From contig JANFNE010000010.1 in NCBI GenBank assembly GCA_024867545.1, positions 1 through 64,000 on the forward strand: 64,000 nt of DNA, read 5' to 3'. Made by a program: the position numbers and the translations under genes. Shown in pieces: positions 62,699-64,000 of the stretch. Source of the stretch: Phytopythium helicoides (Eukaryota > Oomycota > Peronosporomycetes > Pythiales > Pythiaceae). Under the pieces are notes generated by a model. The model had not been told where the DNA came from. It made no database searches and was given only the letters and a program-made list of their open reading frames with translations. Within the stretch, counting starts at the first letter, position 1. Every line of letters starts with the position of its first letter.

Positions 62699-64000
62699 GT
62701 GCTGGACGGGCGCCATGGGAGTATCTACTGGACGTTTTCCATACTATGGAAAAATCGTCCAGCGCGTCTTGTCGCAGATACGGGGCTACGTAACAAAACA
62801 CACCCAAGTTATCCACAAGCGCTTTGTAAAAGTTGCCAACAGCATTCGCTTCAAGCGGCGAAGGCAGTTGGGCAACTTGATGGGGAGCTCGTGGCGCGCG
62901 CGGTTTTCCAGCTCTACACGCGGCTGCCATCGACGACACTGCAGCAGACCTGGCCAAGCAGGCGCTGCAGGTATTCGCGATCCACGAGGGAGGCGGGAGA
63001 GGACGTGACCAAGCCCCTTTACGTGCTCCGCGATGTCGATTGCCAGGATAGAGAGCGATCCCTCACAGCCGTACGGCCCGTCCAGCGTTGCGAACGACAA
63101 AGCGATGACAGCAAGTGCACGCTACCATCGCGCGTGGAAAGCGCGCCGAGGTCATCGAGCTGACACACAGCCTCTACGAAATGGCGCTTCCGGTGCGCCC
63201 CGTGATGCGGATCGTGCTTCCACGCATTGAGGAATGCTGACTGGACAGCTTCGTGGATGGCTATCGCTTTCAAGGCGGCAGCAACGCCGAGGACGATCTG
63301 AGTGCGCCGGATTCGTCGCTCGTGGGTGCGCTTGCGCGTTGCTACGAGCTTGACCTCCCCCGCTCTGCAACGGCAGCTCAGCACGTTTGATGAGACGCCT
63401 ACAATCGACGTGTTGGCGATCATTGCGAACACTCGCCGCATCGTGCTGCAAAGCGTTGAAGCGTACTGATGGAGACTTCCGACGACGACCTAGTAGACCC
63501 TCGAGGGACGTTCTTGGCTGTGCTTCACCAACGTACACACTGCAGTGGCGGCACTGAACTCGACGCTGGATCGTTGATCAGCGATCTGTGGCTCCTCTTC
63601 GGGTTGAAAGATAACGTCGTCGAATACTTCACGCGTCACGAAATGGACAGAGAGTAGCTCGAATACCTTGAAATGGTGATTGATGGTCTGCCAAAGCGCC
63701 GTATCGTGGCAAAACTCGGCGACGTCAAAAGCAAGCAGCGTCTCAAAGTCAGCCGTGAAGGCATCGCTCGAGAAGGAGAAGCACCAAGCGAGCTCGGCGG
63801 ATCCGACTGAGGAGGCAGCACTAGCGTCGCTTGTTGATCAAGTCAAGGATTTTTTCCCGGATCTCGGGGAAGGCTACATCGAGCTGTGCCTGCTGTCCTC
63901 CAAAAAGCAAGTTGAAGTTGTCATCAACTTTTTACTGGAGGCGAACCCACCGCCCGAGCTGTCTGATCTACCGCAGTCCCTGAGCCAGTCCGACCCAAAG
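62699..64000 (+). CDS. ASCC2-like gene, 5' part, many frame breaks
   Basis: The gene runs off the right edge. The clear part is 63660-64000: 'EYLEMVIDGLPKRRIVAKLGD', then, one frame away, 'ASLVDQVKDFFPDLGEGYIEL' with 'EVVINFLLEANPPPELSDL'. This is the CUE domain of ASCC2, which binds K63-linked ubiquitin, with its usual 'Q-V-K-D-x-x-P-D-L-G-E-G' start. Upstream fragments in different frames ('ELTHSLYEMALPVRPVMRIVLPRIEE', 'FDETPTIDVLAIIANTRRIVLQSVEAY', 'SLISDLWLLFGLKDNVVEYF') fit the helical ASCC2 body. In-frame stops at about 63238, 63466, 63490 and 63655 separate them. ASCC2 works in ribosome rescue and alkylation repair with ASCC3. It is either a decaying copy or a poor stretch of sequence; the start site is unknown. 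Confidence 0.55.

Overview
The window is nuclear DNA of a flagellate, gene-dense eukaryote, most likely an oomycete of the Pythium/Phytophthora lineage. The evidence is 50-115 nt GT-AG introns, GC-rich codon use, intergenic spaces often below 250 bp, a mitochondrial FtsZ, a FOP/CEP43 basal-body protein, an EF-hand NADPH oxidase, and a bacterial-type HisRS. The species cannot be fixed from sequence alone. I count about 30 protein genes. I see no tRNA, rRNA, transposon or CRISPR.

Layout: 1-9 kb holds a TMEM70-like 3' end, FOP/CEP43, a CHD1 C-terminal-module protein without ATPase, the PGP phosphatase GEP4 and a possible hemerythrin-like protein. 9.4-16.7 kb is one very large chromatin remodeler (CHD7-like ATPase with chromodomains, bromodomain, PDZ and several PHD fingers). 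18-25 kb holds FAM177, a 12-exon histidyl-tRNA synthetase, an F-box-like protein and an ankyrin-PDZ protein. 25-34 kb holds a PX protein, WDR6/Trm734, ATG8 and an unrecognised protein. 34.9-42.5 kb holds Rab1, a small REV1-type BRCT protein, SEC13, RFC4 and a NOX. 44-64 kb holds a glutaminyl cyclotransferase, a long coiled-coil protein, two tandem histidine acid phosphatases, a WKF-domain protein, a cyclin, an L-type lectin, a GPAT, a second PX protein, FtsZ and the start of an ASCC2-like gene.

The genes do not form operons. They alternate as divergent pairs, often sharing a short CCAAT-box promoter, and convergent pairs that end 70-220 bp apart. Themes are chromatin and replication (CHD, CHD1-C, RFC4, BRCT, cyclin), early secretory traffic and lipids (Rab1, SEC13, L-lectin, GPAT, PX), mitochondria (TMEM70, GEP4, HisRS, FtsZ), translation (WDR6, HisRS, ASCC2) and autophagy (ATG8).

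Most genes between 16.4 and 44 kb read cleanly through all exons. Many between 44.4 and 64 kb, and the remodeler at 13 and 15.3 kb, carry single-base frame breaks inside otherwise well conserved protein. That pattern fits residual assembly indels better than true decay, although FtsZ and the WKF gene in the same interval are intact. Exon borders below were read by eye from splice consensus, frame and family conservation.
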